Part shown: positions 53,303 to 61,656 of the stretch, in pieces
Numbering within the stretch: position 1 is the first letter of the stretch
How the letters are laid out: every line of letters starts with the position of its first letter
Assembly (NCBI RefSeq): GCF_009901565.1
Contig: NZ_WXEW01000008.1
Span: 310,001 to 374,000, forward strand
Direction: 5' to 3'
DNA from: Herbidospora solisilvae
GTDB lineage: Bacteria > Actinomycetota > Actinomycetes > Streptosporangiales > Streptosporangiaceae
Length of the DNA: 64,000 bases
The notes under the pieces: model-generated
Databases searched by the model: none
Told to the model about the DNA's origin: nothing
Seen by the model: the letters and a program-made list of their open reading frames with translations, nothing else
Made by a program: the position numbers and the translations under genes

Positions 53303-54541
53303 GTGAGCAAGGTGAGGGCGGCACTCGAACGGCACTTCGCGGACACCCGGCCGGTGGCCATCCCCGAGTACCGCAGGCTCCTGGCCGGTCAGGCCGTCGG
53401 GTACATCGGGTTCCAGCTCACCGGGGTCGCTGTCGCGGCCGAGATCTACTCCATCACCAAGTCGTCGTTCTGGGTCGGCATGATGGGGCCGGTCGCCCTC
53501 ATCCCGCTGGTCGTCTTCGGCCTGTGGGGCGGCGCGGTCGCCGACGCGACGGACCGGCGGAAGCTGCTGCTGATCAGTTCCCTGTTCACCTGGGGCGCCA
53601 CGGTCGCGCTGCTCGTCAACGCGCTGACCGCCAAGAGCGTGTGGGTGATCATGGCGGCGGTGTTCGTGCAGTCGAGCGGCTTCGCGGTCAGCTCGCCGAC
53701 CCGGCAGGCCATCGTGCCGAGGCTGGTGCCGACCGACCTCGTGCCGGCCGCGAACACGCTGAGCTTCCTGTTCTCCAGCCTCGGTTCGGTGCTCGGGCCG
53801 CTGCTCGGCGGAGTGATCCTGGCCACCGCCGACTTCTCGGCGGCCTACGCCATCGACGCCGTCCTGTTCACCGCGACCCTGTACGCCGCCTACCGCCTCC
53901 CCAGGCTGGAACCCCTCGGCGAGGTGACCGCCCCCGGCCCCAGGGCCGTGGTCGAGGGACTGCGCTACATCATGACCAGCCCGATCGTGCTGATGAGCTT
54001 CGCCGTGGACATCGTGGCGATGGCCTTCGCCCTGCCGAGGGCGCTGTTCCCCCAGATGGCCGCCGAACGCTTCGACGGCTCGGAGTTCGCCTTCGGCGCC
54101 CTGTCGGCCTCGATCGCCCTCGGCTCGGTCGTCGGCGGCGTCTTCTCCGGCTGGGTGGGGCGTGTACGCCGCCAGGGGGTGGCCCTCACCGTCGTGATCG
54201 CCCTGTGGGGCCTCAGCGTGGCTCTGGCGGGCCTGGCCGAACCCCTGTGGTTGTGCGTGGCCCTGCTGGCCGTCGGGGGCTTCGCCGACCTGGTCTCCGC
54301 GGTCTGGCGGCAGACCATCCTCCAGACGTACGCGCCGGACGAGATGCGCGGACGCCTCCAGGGCGTCTTCTTCGTCGTGGTGGCCGGCGGGCCGCGCCTG
54401 GGCGACCTGAGGGCGGGGGCCACCGCCTCGGCGTTCGGGCTGGTACCGGCCTGGGTGGGGGGCGGTCTGCTGTGCGCCGTGAGCGTGTTCGCGGTCGGGC
54501 TTTCGGTCAAGTCGTTCCGGAACTACCGGGTCGGTTCCTAA
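53303..54541 (+). CDS. MFS transporter (MFS_3/EntS-like)
   Basis: A 412-residue major facilitator with about 12 membrane helices. The signature loop between helices 2 and 3 is GGAVADATDRRKLLL, and the central loop contains EVTAPGPRAVVEGL. It belongs to the EntS-type group of exporters (LVPTDLVPAANTLSFLFSSL). Substrate unknown. The location just before the iron regulator ideR makes siderophore or drug export conceivable, but no iron box was seen. GTG 53303 follows TAGGGT by 8 nt. Confidence 0.88.
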   Translation: MSKVRAALERHFADTRPVAIPEYRRLLAGQAVGYIGFQLTGVAVAAEIYSITKSSFWVGMMGPVALIPLVVFGLWGGAVADATDRRKLLLISSLFTWGATVALLVNALTAKSVWVIMAAVFVQSSGFAVSSPTRQAIVPRLVPTDLVPAANTLSFLFSSLGSVLGPLLGGVILATADFSAAYAIDAVLFTATLYAAYRLPRLEPLGEVTAPGPRAVVEGLRYIMTSPIVLMSFAVDIVAMAFALPRALFPQMAAERFDGSEFAFGALSASIALGSVVGGVFSGWVGRVRRQGVALTVVIALWGLSVALAGLAEPLWLCVALLAVGGFADLVSAVWRQTILQTYAPDEMRGRLQGVFFVVVAGGPRLGDLRAGATASAFGLVPAWVGGGLLCAVSVFAVGLSVKSFRNYRVGS

Positions 54542-54654
54542 CGCGGAAGGTTTTCGGCCGTCCGGCTGTTGCCCAAGGTGCTGTTCTGGACCAGTAAGGT
54601 CGGCGGGAACGCGCTTGCGGGTCGTAGCATCGAACAGGACCGGGAGGATGACCG

Positions 54655-55353
54655 TTGACCGCACACGGCCTGATCGACACCACGGAGATGTACCTCCGCA
54701 CGATCTTCGAGCTCGAAGAGGAAGGGATCGTCCCGCTGCGCGCCCGGATCGCCGAGAGGCTGCAGCAGAGCGGTCCCACCGTGAGCCAGACCGTCGCCCG
54801 CATGGAGCGCGACGGGCTCGTCAAGGTGGAGGGCGACCGCCACCTGACCCTGAGTGAGGCGGGTCGCAAGCAGGCGATCCGCGTCATGCGCAAGCACCGT
54901 CTCGCCGAGTGCCTGCTGATCCAGGTGATCGGCATGCCGTGGGAAGACGTCCACGTCGAGGCGTGCCGCTGGGAACACGTCATGTCGGAACAGGTCGAGG
55001 TGCGGCTCGTGGCGCTCCTCGGGAACCCGACCGTCTGCCCACATGGGAACCCCATCCCGGGGCTCGAAGAACTGGGCGCGTCCGGTTTGACGGAAATTGA
55101 GCAGGTCTCGCCTATGGCCGACGTCGCGGGGCCCAGAGATATACCCGTTGTCGTGCGCCGAATTAGCGAACAAGTGCAAAGCGATCCCGCTGTGATGCTT
55201 AAACTCAAGCAAGTTGGGATACAACCCGGACGCGAGGTGACGCTCGCGGCGAGCGACGACGGTGTGCGGGTGACTGGTGACGAACAGGCTGACAACAACC
55301 TCGCGGAGCTTCCGCGCGACGTCGCAGCACACGTTTTCGTCTCCAAGCGCTGA
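54655..55353 (+). CDS. ideR: Iron-dependent repressor IdeR/DmdR1 (DtxR family)
   Basis: A 232-residue DtxR-family regulator. The N-terminal helix-turn-helix includes RLQQSGPTVSQTVARMERDG. The metal ligands correspond to those of M. tuberculosis IdeR with an offset of two: Met12, Cys104, Glu107 and His108 for one site, and His81, Glu85 and His100 for the other. A C-terminal SH3-like domain follows (from about residue 150). With Fe2+ it represses siderophore genes. The start is TTG 54655 with GGGAGG 8 nt upstream. Confidence 0.93.
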   Translation: MTAHGLIDTTEMYLRTIFELEEEGIVPLRARIAERLQQSGPTVSQTVARMERDGLVKVEGDRHLTLSEAGRKQAIRVMRKHRLAECLLIQVIGMPWEDVHVEACRWEHVMSEQVEVRLVALLGNPTVCPHGNPIPGLEELGASGLTEIEQVSPMADVAGPRDIPVVVRRISEQVQSDPAVMLKLKQVGIQPGREVTLAASDDGVRVTGDEQADNNLAELPRDVAAHVFVSKR

Positions 55354-55395
55354 TCCCAACGGGTCCAGCTCTGTTCTCCTAGGAGTGGTCGTCGG

Positions 55396-57669
55396 ATGAA
55401 GCGCTGGGGGGACCTGTCGCAGGACACGACCGACCACCTCTCCGCGGGCGCGGTGCTCGACCAGGCGGAGTTGGCCGTCGTCGTCACCGACCGGTTCAGC
55501 AACGTTCTCTACTGGAATCCCTTCGCCGAGCAGCTGTTCGGCCGGCCGGGCTACGCCCACGGGCGTGATGACACGATCTCCATCAGCATCATGGAGCGTG
55601 ACCACCCGCTGGGCGTCGAGCTCGCCAAACACGTGCTCAAGGGCAACGTGTGGGAGGGCACCTTCGACGTCGTCCGCCACGACGGCACGCTGATCTACGT
55701 CCGGGCGCAGGCGGTGCCCATGCGGCACACCTCGGGGTCGGTCACCGGCATCGTGATCACCGCGCGCGAGGCGATGAAGAGCAACGAGCGGGAGAAAGAC
55801 CGCTTCGGCCTTCTCGAGCGCATCGGCGAGCGGCTGGCCGGCTCCCTCTACGTCGAGGAGACCCTCAACCGGGTCGCCGAGATGCTCGTCCCGCAGTTCG
55901 CCGACCACTGCTTCATCGAGCTGATGGAGGGCGAGCGGCTGGTCCGCAAGGTCTCCACCCACGTCGGCGGCTGGCAGCCCCCGGCCGACACCTGGAAGCC
56001 CGTCGGGGCCGAGATCCGCTATCCGATCGGCCACTTCGCCGACAGCGCGCTCCGCCGCCAGGAGACCATCCTGGTCGAAGACTTCTCCCAGGTCAGCTAC
56101 CCGTCCATCAGCGAGGGCGCGGCCCGGGTCGACGGCGAGGTCGGGGTGACCTCGGCGATCGTGGCGCCGCTCTGCGCGCGCGGGGAGTCCCTCGGGCTGA
56201 TGTACCTGTCGATGTCCAACCTGACCGACCGGCGCTCGCCCCACTACGACGCCTTCGACCGCGACTTCGTCGGCGCCATCGCCACCCGGGTCGCCATCGC
56301 CGTCGACAACGCCCTCCTGTTCGAGGAGGAGCGCCACACCGCCGAGTCGTTCCAGAAACACCTGCTGCCGCGCGAGCTGCCCAAGCTCGACGGGCTCGAG
56401 ATCGCCGTCCGCTACCTCCCGGCCGCCCCGCTGTCCAGCCACGGCCAGGGCATCCAGACCCAGGTCGGCGGCGACTGGTACGACGTGATCCCGCTCTCGG
56501 CCGGCCGCGTCGGCATCGTGATCGGCGATGTCGAGGGCCGCGGCGCCAAGGCCGCCGCCGTCATGGGCCAGCTCCGCGCCGCTCTGAGGGCCTTCGCACA
56601 GGACGACAAGCCCCCGGCCGACATCCTGGCCCGCCTCGACGAGTGGACCCGCATACTGGCCTCTCCGGAGGAAGACGACTACGGCGCCGACGTCACCAGC
56701 CCGCCGATCGTCACCTGCCAATACATGGTCTACGACGCCTGGTCGCGCGAGTTGTCGTTCGCCAACGCCGGTCACTCGCCGCCCCTGCTGATCGTCGACG
56801 GCTCGGTCACCGAGCTCGACATCGGCGACGTCGGCAAGCCGCTGGGCGTGCGGGCCACCGGCGTCCACGCCGACCTGGTCTACAAGGAGGAGACGCGGGT
56901 GCTGCCCCCGGGCGCCACCCTGCTCCTCTACACCGACGGGCTGGTCGACCGGCGGCCGCACCGCGAGTCGGGCACACCCTCGCGCGATCTCGAAGAGGCC
57001 GTGCGGGTGCTCTGCGACGAGATCTCCAAGATCGCCGACGAGCCGGTCGAGCGCATCGCCGACGCCGCCACCAGCGCGGTGCCCGGTGAGATCGACGACG
57101 ACATGGCGATCCTGGTCGTCCGGTCGGGCGGTGGCGAGCTGGAGTTCGAGGAGTCCGACTACCCCGCCCAGCCGATCATGGTCGGTGAGGCGCGGCGGAT
57201 GGCCCGCAACGCCTTCGAGCGCTGGAACATCCCCGAGGAGAAGGGCGAGCTGGCCTGCCTGCTCGTCTCCGAGGTGGTCACCAACGTCGTGCTCCACGCC
57301 GCGTCGGCCAGTGCGCCGCGCCGCGAGCTCGTGCTCGACGGGCCGCCGCTGCCGTTCGACGAGTCGTGGGACTTCCCCGATCTCGAGGTCGACCTCGATC
57401 TCGACCTCGGCCGTGAGGGCATCGCCGCGCTCAACGCCGCCGCCGACCCGGAGAAGAAGTTCACGCTCCGGCTCCGGCGTGGCGGCGAGTCGATCTGGGT
57501 CGAGGTGTTCGACCAGGACCTGCGGCTGCCCCGCATCCGCAGCGCCGGGGAGAACGACGAAGGCGGGCGAGGGCTTTACCTGGTCGACCAGCTGGCCCGG
57601 CGCTGGGGTTCCCGGCCCACCCCCGACGGGAAGGCCGTCTGGTTCGAGATTCCGGTCGGCGGTCGCTGA
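55396..57669 (+). CDS. PAS-GAF-PP2C (SpoIIE) phosphatase with C-terminal RsbW-like kinase domain
   Basis: A 757-residue multi-domain signalling protein. The PAS domain (about residues 10-130: VLYWNPFAEQLFGRPGY) is followed by GAF (about 145-310), a SpoIIE/PP2C phosphatase (about 320-565: VGGDWYDVIPL, IGDVEGRGAKAAAVM, DDDMAILVVR carry the metal-binding aspartates) and a HATPase_c domain (about 585-757: N box LLVSEVVTNVVLHA, G1 VEVFDQDLRLPR, G2 EGGRGLYLVDQLARRWG). The HATPase domain has an acidic insertion, LEVDLDLDLGREG, between the N and G1 boxes. It combines phosphatase and anti-sigma kinase functions, as in Rv1364c, and should act on STAS proteins. AGGAG lies about 10 nt before the ATG. Confidence 0.92.
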   Translation: MKRWGDLSQDTTDHLSAGAVLDQAELAVVVTDRFSNVLYWNPFAEQLFGRPGYAHGRDDTISISIMERDHPLGVELAKHVLKGNVWEGTFDVVRHDGTLIYVRAQAVPMRHTSGSVTGIVITAREAMKSNEREKDRFGLLERIGERLAGSLYVEETLNRVAEMLVPQFADHCFIELMEGERLVRKVSTHVGGWQPPADTWKPVGAEIRYPIGHFADSALRRQETILVEDFSQVSYPSISEGAARVDGEVGVTSAIVAPLCARGESLGLMYLSMSNLTDRRSPHYDAFDRDFVGAIATRVAIAVDNALLFEEERHTAESFQKHLLPRELPKLDGLEIAVRYLPAAPLSSHGQGIQTQVGGDWYDVIPLSAGRVGIVIGDVEGRGAKAAAVMGQLRAALRAFAQDDKPPADILARLDEWTRILASPEEDDYGADVTSPPIVTCQYMVYDAWSRELSFANAGHSPPLLIVDGSVTELDIGDVGKPLGVRATGVHADLVYKEETRVLPPGATLLLYTDGLVDRRPHRESGTPSRDLEEAVRVLCDEISKIADEPVERIADAATSAVPGEIDDDMAILVVRSGGGELEFEESDYPAQPIMVGEARRMARNAFERWNIPEEKGELACLLVSEVVTNVVLHAASASAPRRELVLDGPPLPFDESWDFPDLEVDLDLDLGREGIAALNAAADPEKKFTLRLRRGGESIWVEVFDQDLRLPRIRSAGENDEGGRGLYLVDQLARRWGSRPTPDGKAVWFEIPVGGR

Positions 57670-57707
57670 ACTGGCTTTCCCCTGGTTTCGGTGTTTGACT
57701 CGAAGCC

Positions 57708-58442
57708 ATGGAGCTGGTCTACCGCCGCACGGGAGCCGGTCCGCCTCTGGTGCTGATGCACGGGATCGGGCACCACTGGCAAGCCTGGCAACCGGTCATC
57801 GGCCTGCTCGCCCGGCACCACGACGTGATCGCCGTCGACCTCCCCGGGTTCGGCGCCTCCCCGCCCCTGCCGCCGGGCACGATCTCCACCGCCGAGTCGC
57901 TGGCCTACGCCGTCGAGGCCTTCTGGCACGACCTCGGCATCGAGGAACCCCACGTCGCGGGCAACTCCCTCGGCGGCTACCTCGCCCTCGACATGGCCTC
58001 GCGCGGGGTGTGCCGTACGGCCACCGCGATCTCCCCGGCCGGGTTCTGGTCGCGGACCGAGCTGCTCTGGCTCCGGAGCGTCCTCAAGCTGATGCGGGCC
58101 GGGCCGGCCACCCGCAAGGGCCTGGGGCTGGTCGTCGCCCATCCCGAACGGGTGTCGGACGAGGTCATGCACGCCGGATGGCAGGCGCTCAAGGACGCGC
58201 CCGGGTTCTACGAGACGCTCGACGCGTTCTACTGGCTGCCACCGCCCGCGCCGCCGAAGGTGCCGGTCACCATCGCCTGGGGCGACAGAGACCGGCTGAC
58301 GCCCACACGCCAGGCGGTCAGGGCCGGACGGTGGGCGCAGAAGCGGGTGCACCTGCTGCGCGACTGCGGGCACGTCCCGATGACCGACGATCCCGAGCTG
58401 GTGGCGCGGGTGCTCCTCAGCGGAGCACGCGCAGCGAACTGA
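57708..58442 (+). CDS. Alpha/beta hydrolase
   Basis: A 244-residue alpha/beta hydrolase. The oxyanion segment is MHGIGHHWQAW, the nucleophile elbow GNSLGGY (Ser), the acid lies in WGDRDRLTP, and the histidine in CGHVPMTDDPE. No signal peptide, so cytosolic. Substrate unknown; it resembles meta-cleavage and haloperoxidase-type hydrolases. It overlaps the convergent membrane-protein gene by 26 bp. Confidence 0.88.
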   Translation: MELVYRRTGAGPPLVLMHGIGHHWQAWQPVIGLLARHHDVIAVDLPGFGASPPLPPGTISTAESLAYAVEAFWHDLGIEEPHVAGNSLGGYLALDMASRGVCRTATAISPAGFWSRTELLWLRSVLKLMRAGPATRKGLGLVVAHPERVSDEVMHAGWQALKDAPGFYETLDAFYWLPPPAPPKVPVTIAWGDRDRLTPTRQAVRAGRWAQKRVHLLRDCGHVPMTDDPELVARVLLSGARAAN

Positions 58443-59253
58443 CGACCGTCGAGACGTCGGGCCACAGGCGCTTGTGGGTCTCCGGGATGGTGATCCAGAT
58501 GACCGACGGGCGGTCGGCGCCGGTCTCCACCGCGACGGCCACGGCCAGTTCCAGCCGTGCCTTGCGGCCCAGCTCGCTGGGCGGCATGCGCATCTCGCGG
58601 GCCACCAGCCAGCCGTTGGGCACCCGCTGCGAGGCGACGTCCTTGCCCTTGGTGCCGCGGGGGAAGTTGTTCTCCTGCTTGTAGTCGAGCATCGCGACGG
58701 CGGCGTCGTACGGGCTGTCGCCTCCGTCGAGGTCGCTCCACAGACGCTGGGCGTCGATGTCGGCGAACCACTCGTTGTCCAGGTCGGGGCCGTACTCCTC
58801 GGTGACGAAGGTCTGGCGGGTGGAGTAGCGGCCGTCGGAGAACAGGCCCTCCGGCTGGCCCTTGGCGGGTTTCCAGGGCTCGCCGAGCTCGGCGTAGCGA
58901 AGGCGGGCCTTGCGGTCGCGGACTTCGCCGATCACCGGCGAGGGGGTGCCGGAGTATTTCTTGAGGCGGACGACGGTGCCTTCGGGGATGCGGTCGACCT
59001 CCAGCGTGGGGGAGGGCGACGGGGTCGGCTCCGGCGTCGGCTCGGGCGTGGTCTCGACGTCGGCCGGGACCGGCGTCGCGGGGATCGGGGTCTCCCGCTG
59101 CTGTACGGGGACAGCGACCGGCGTGCGCGTCGAGGCGGTGGCCAGGGAGATGCCCGTGATCAACTGGGTGACCAGGAGGACGCCGCCGAGCGCGTTGGCC
59201 CACACCGGGACGCGGACGTAGAGGCGGCGGGCCTTGGGAGAGACCTTGGGCAT
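58417..59253 (-). CDS. Single-pass membrane protein with Pro/Thr linker, unknown function
   Basis: A 278-residue protein. A basic N-terminus is followed by one membrane helix (VWANALGGVLLVTQLITGIS, residues about 17-36), a Pro/Thr/Glu-rich linker (TTPEPTPEPTPSPSPTLEV) and a soluble extracytoplasmic domain from about residue 85 containing EEYGPDLDNEWFADIDAQRL. I do not recognise the family. It is the last of three minus-strand genes whose products are all membrane proteins; the start follows the upstream gene's stop by 1 bp, indicating an operon. Confidence 0.65.
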   Translation of the reverse strand: MPKVSPKARRLYVRVPVWANALGGVLLVTQLITGISLATASTRTPVAVPVQQRETPIPATPVPADVETTPEPTPEPTPSPSPTLEVDRIPEGTVVRLKKYSGTPSPVIGEVRDRKARLRYAELGEPWKPAKGQPEGLFSDGRYSTRQTFVTEEYGPDLDNEWFADIDAQRLWSDLDGGDSPYDAAVAMLDYKQENNFPRGTKGKDVASQRVPNGWLVAREMRMPPSELGRKARLELAVAVAVETGADRPSVIWITIPETHKRLWPDVSTVVSSLRVLR

Positions 59254-59254
59254 G

Positions 59255-60169
59255 TCAGCCCGCCTTCGGCAGCAGGACCAGGCCGGCCTTGCGGGCGTCG
59301 CGCACGCTCTCGCGCAGCGCGGCCTCGACTCTGGCGGCCTTCTCGGTCAGGGCGTCGATCTCCTCGGTGGCCAGGCGGTCGCGGACGGTCCGGGCCAGGA
59401 GTTCGGTGTAGGCGTCGCCGTCGTCGGCCAGTTCCTGGAGGGTCTTCCACTCCTGGTAGGCGTCGTCGGCGGCCATCACCCGCAGGGCGTAGTCCTCCAG
59501 GGCCTCGACGCGCTCGGTCAGCGAGTCGGTGGCCACCTTCATGGCGCTCTGGTGGGCGTCGAGCATGTCTCTGATGCGGTCGGTGACCTTGCCCTTGCGG
59601 GCCGCCCGCTGTTCGCGGCGCAGCCGGGTCATCTCGGCGAGGGTCTCGGCGATCTCCCATTCCTGGCGGGGGAGGGTGACGGTGTTGGCGATGTCGTCGA
59701 GCAGGCCGGCCCGGTTGACGCTCGATTCGAGCACGGCGGCGACCGCCTTATGGGTGCGCTCCAGCAACTCGGCGTCGCGGAGGTGGAGGTCGGCGATGTA
59801 GCGGCCCTGGTGCTTACGGGCCAGTTTGGCGACCGGAGACTCGCCCGACAGGCCGAGCAGGACGAGGAATGCCACCGCCTCGACCGCGAGGCTCATGGTG
59901 AAGGCGGGGGCGAAGCCGTAAAAGAACCAGATCATGAGCTGGACGACCTGCAGGGTCGCGCCGAGCGGGAACCACCACCGGCCGTGGAGGCGGCCGATGA
60001 CGACGGGCAGGAACCCCCACAACGAGGCCGACAGCAGCGCGGCCCAGGCGTCGGCGCCGATGCGGCCGCCCCAGCGGGGGCGGCCGGGAACCGGGTGGAG
60101 GAATTCGGGGGAGGCGGCCATGAGCGCCCGGTCGGCGGGCGGCAGAGCCGGGTCGAACGCGGGTTTCAT
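59255..60169 (-). CDS. Membrane protein with long coiled-coil-like domain, unknown function
   Basis: A 304-residue protein. The first ~120 residues hold three membrane helices (WAALLSASLWGFLPVVIG, FPLGATLQVVQLMIWFFYG, FTMSLAVEAVAFLVLLGL). The rest is almost wholly charged and helical (EWEIAETLAEMTRLRREQRA, ALTEKAARVEAALRESVRDA) and probably a cytosolic coiled coil. I do not recognise the family. The start overlaps the stop of a 54-residue membrane protein gene (ATGA), so it is translationally coupled. Confidence 0.68.
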   Translation of the reverse strand: MKPAFDPALPPADRALMAASPEFLHPVPGRPRWGGRIGADAWAALLSASLWGFLPVVIGRLHGRWWFPLGATLQVVQLMIWFFYGFAPAFTMSLAVEAVAFLVLLGLSGESPVAKLARKHQGRYIADLHLRDAELLERTHKAVAAVLESSVNRAGLLDDIANTVTLPRQEWEIAETLAEMTRLRREQRAARKGKVTDRIRDMLDAHQSAMKVATDSLTERVEALEDYALRVMAADDAYQEWKTLQELADDGDAYTELLARTVRDRLATEEIDALTEKAARVEAALRESVRDARKAGLVLLPKAG

Positions 60170-60330
60170 CGGATGGTCTGACCCCAGATCAACAGCATGG
60201 TGATGATGAAGACGATCATTACGCCGCCGTAGGCGACGGCGCCGAGCCGGAAGAACCGGCGCACCTTGTTCAGCAGCCAGGCCGCCAGGAACGCCAGGAA
60301 GACCAGCAGGATCAGCCCGGTGATTTCCAT
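60166..60330 (-). CDS. 54-residue membrane protein leading a three-gene operon
   Basis: A small two-helix protein: helix 1 GLILLVFLAFLAAWLLNKV, a basic turn RRFFRLG, and helix 2 GGVMIVFIITMLLIWG, ending QTIR. ATG 60330 has CATACT 6 nt upstream on the minus strand, suggesting a leaderless start, and the TGA overlaps the next start (ATGA at 60166-60169). The coupling and the hydrophobic pattern support a real gene despite its length. Function unknown, presumably together with the two membrane proteins that follow. Confidence 0.65.
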   Translation of the reverse strand: MEITGLILLVFLAFLAAWLLNKVRRFFRLGAVAYGGVMIVFIITMLLIWGQTIR

Positions 60331-60369
60331 GGGCCCAGTATGAAGCTTTACCGCCGCTTTTGGATCGGT

Positions 60370-61515
60370 TCAGAACCCGAACGATCTGCCGATGATCTCC
60401 TTCATGATCTCGGTGGTGCCGCCGTAGATGGTCTGGACGCGGGCGTCGAGCCAGGCCTTGGCCACCGGGTACTCGGTCATGTAGCCGTAGCCGCCGTGCA
60501 GTTGCAGGCAGCGGTCGATGACCTTGTTCTGCAGCTCGGTGGTCCACCACTTGGCCTTGGCGGCGTCGACCGGGGTCAGCGTCCCCGCGCTGAGCGCGGT
60601 CACGCAGGTGTCGACGAACAGGCGGGCGATCTCGACCTCGGTGGTCAGCTCGGCCAGCACGAACCGGGTGTTCTGGAAGCCGCCCAGGTTCCGGCCGAAC
60701 GCCTGGCGGTTGCGGCAGTAGTCGATCGTCGTGGCCAGCACGGCCTCGGCGGCGGCGACCGCGACCACCGCGATCGACAGGCGCTCCTGCGGCAGGTTGG
60801 CCATGAGCTGGAAGAAGCCCTGGCCGTCGTCGGGCCCGAGACGGTTGGCGGACGGGACCCGGACGTTCTCGAAGAACAACTCGGCGGTGTCCTGCGCCTT
60901 GAGGCCGACCTTGTCGAGGTTGCGGCCCCGCTGGAAACCGGGCATGCCGCGCTCGACCACGAACAGCGTGGTGCCGCGCGCCCCGGCCGCCGGGTCGGTC
61001 TTGGCCACCACGACCACCAGGTCGGAGTTGATGCCGTTGGTGATGAAGGTCTTCTGGCCGTTCAGGACGTAGTCGTCACCGTCCTTCTCGGCGGTGGTGC
61101 GGATGCCCTGGAGGTCGCTGCCCGCGCCCGGTTCGGTCATCGCGATGGCGGTGATCAGCTCGCCGCTCACGAAGCCGGGCAACCAGCGGGCCTTCTGCTC
61201 GTCGTTCGTCAGGTCGACGAAGTAGGGGGCCATCACGTCGTTGTGCAGGCCGAAGCCGAGGCCGCTGGCGCCCGCGCGGATGATCTCCTCGATGACCACC
61301 ACGTTGAACCGGAAGTCGGTGATCCCGATGCCGCCGTGTTCCTCGGGGACCGACATGGCGAACATGCCCAGGTCGCCGGCCTTCTTCCAGATCTCGCGGG
61401 GGACGATGCCGTCCTTCTCCCACTGCGCGTGGTTCGGGATGACTTCGCGGCTCATGAAGTCGCGCACGGTGTCACGGAAGAGCTCGTGCTCCTCCTCGAA
61501 GAGGGTTCGCTCCAT
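60370..61515 (-). CDS. Acyl-CoA dehydrogenase
   Basis: A 381-residue FAD enzyme introducing a trans-2,3 double bond into acyl-CoA. The segments AMTEPGAGSDLQGIRTTAEK and NGQKTFITNG (FAD/substrate binding) are present, and the C-terminal IYGGTTEIMKEIIGR contains the usual catalytic glutamate position. The helical LHGGYGYMTEYPV region is normal. TATTCT lies 7 nt before the ATG at 61515 (leaderless). Chain-length specificity cannot be read. Confidence 0.93.
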   Translation of the reverse strand: MERTLFEEEHELFRDTVRDFMSREVIPNHAQWEKDGIVPREIWKKAGDLGMFAMSVPEEHGGIGITDFRFNVVVIEEIIRAGASGLGFGLHNDVMAPYFVDLTNDEQKARWLPGFVSGELITAIAMTEPGAGSDLQGIRTTAEKDGDDYVLNGQKTFITNGINSDLVVVVAKTDPAAGARGTTLFVVERGMPGFQRGRNLDKVGLKAQDTAELFFENVRVPSANRLGPDDGQGFFQLMANLPQERLSIAVVAVAAAEAVLATTIDYCRNRQAFGRNLGGFQNTRFVLAELTTEVEIARLFVDTCVTALSAGTLTPVDAAKAKWWTTELQNKVIDRCLQLHGGYGYMTEYPVAKAWLDARVQTIYGGTTEIMKEIIGRSFGF

Positions 61516-61656
61516 GACAACCAGAATACGATTCTGTTACTCCTCAGAACATGCTGGGGAGCGCATCACAAGTGCGCCACGTTCCCACCAATCACGTTCC
61601 TTAACCCCATAAGATCTACCTTCGGTTTGGTATGCCGCGATATCGGAGTGTGCGCA

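Noticed and set aside
54538-57297. 919-residue minus-strand frame across ideR and the PP2C phosphatase
   Set aside because: Composition is typical of antisense shadows. An antisense gene to dmdR1 has been described in S. coelicolor, but nothing here (start signal, motif, domain) supports a protein of this size.
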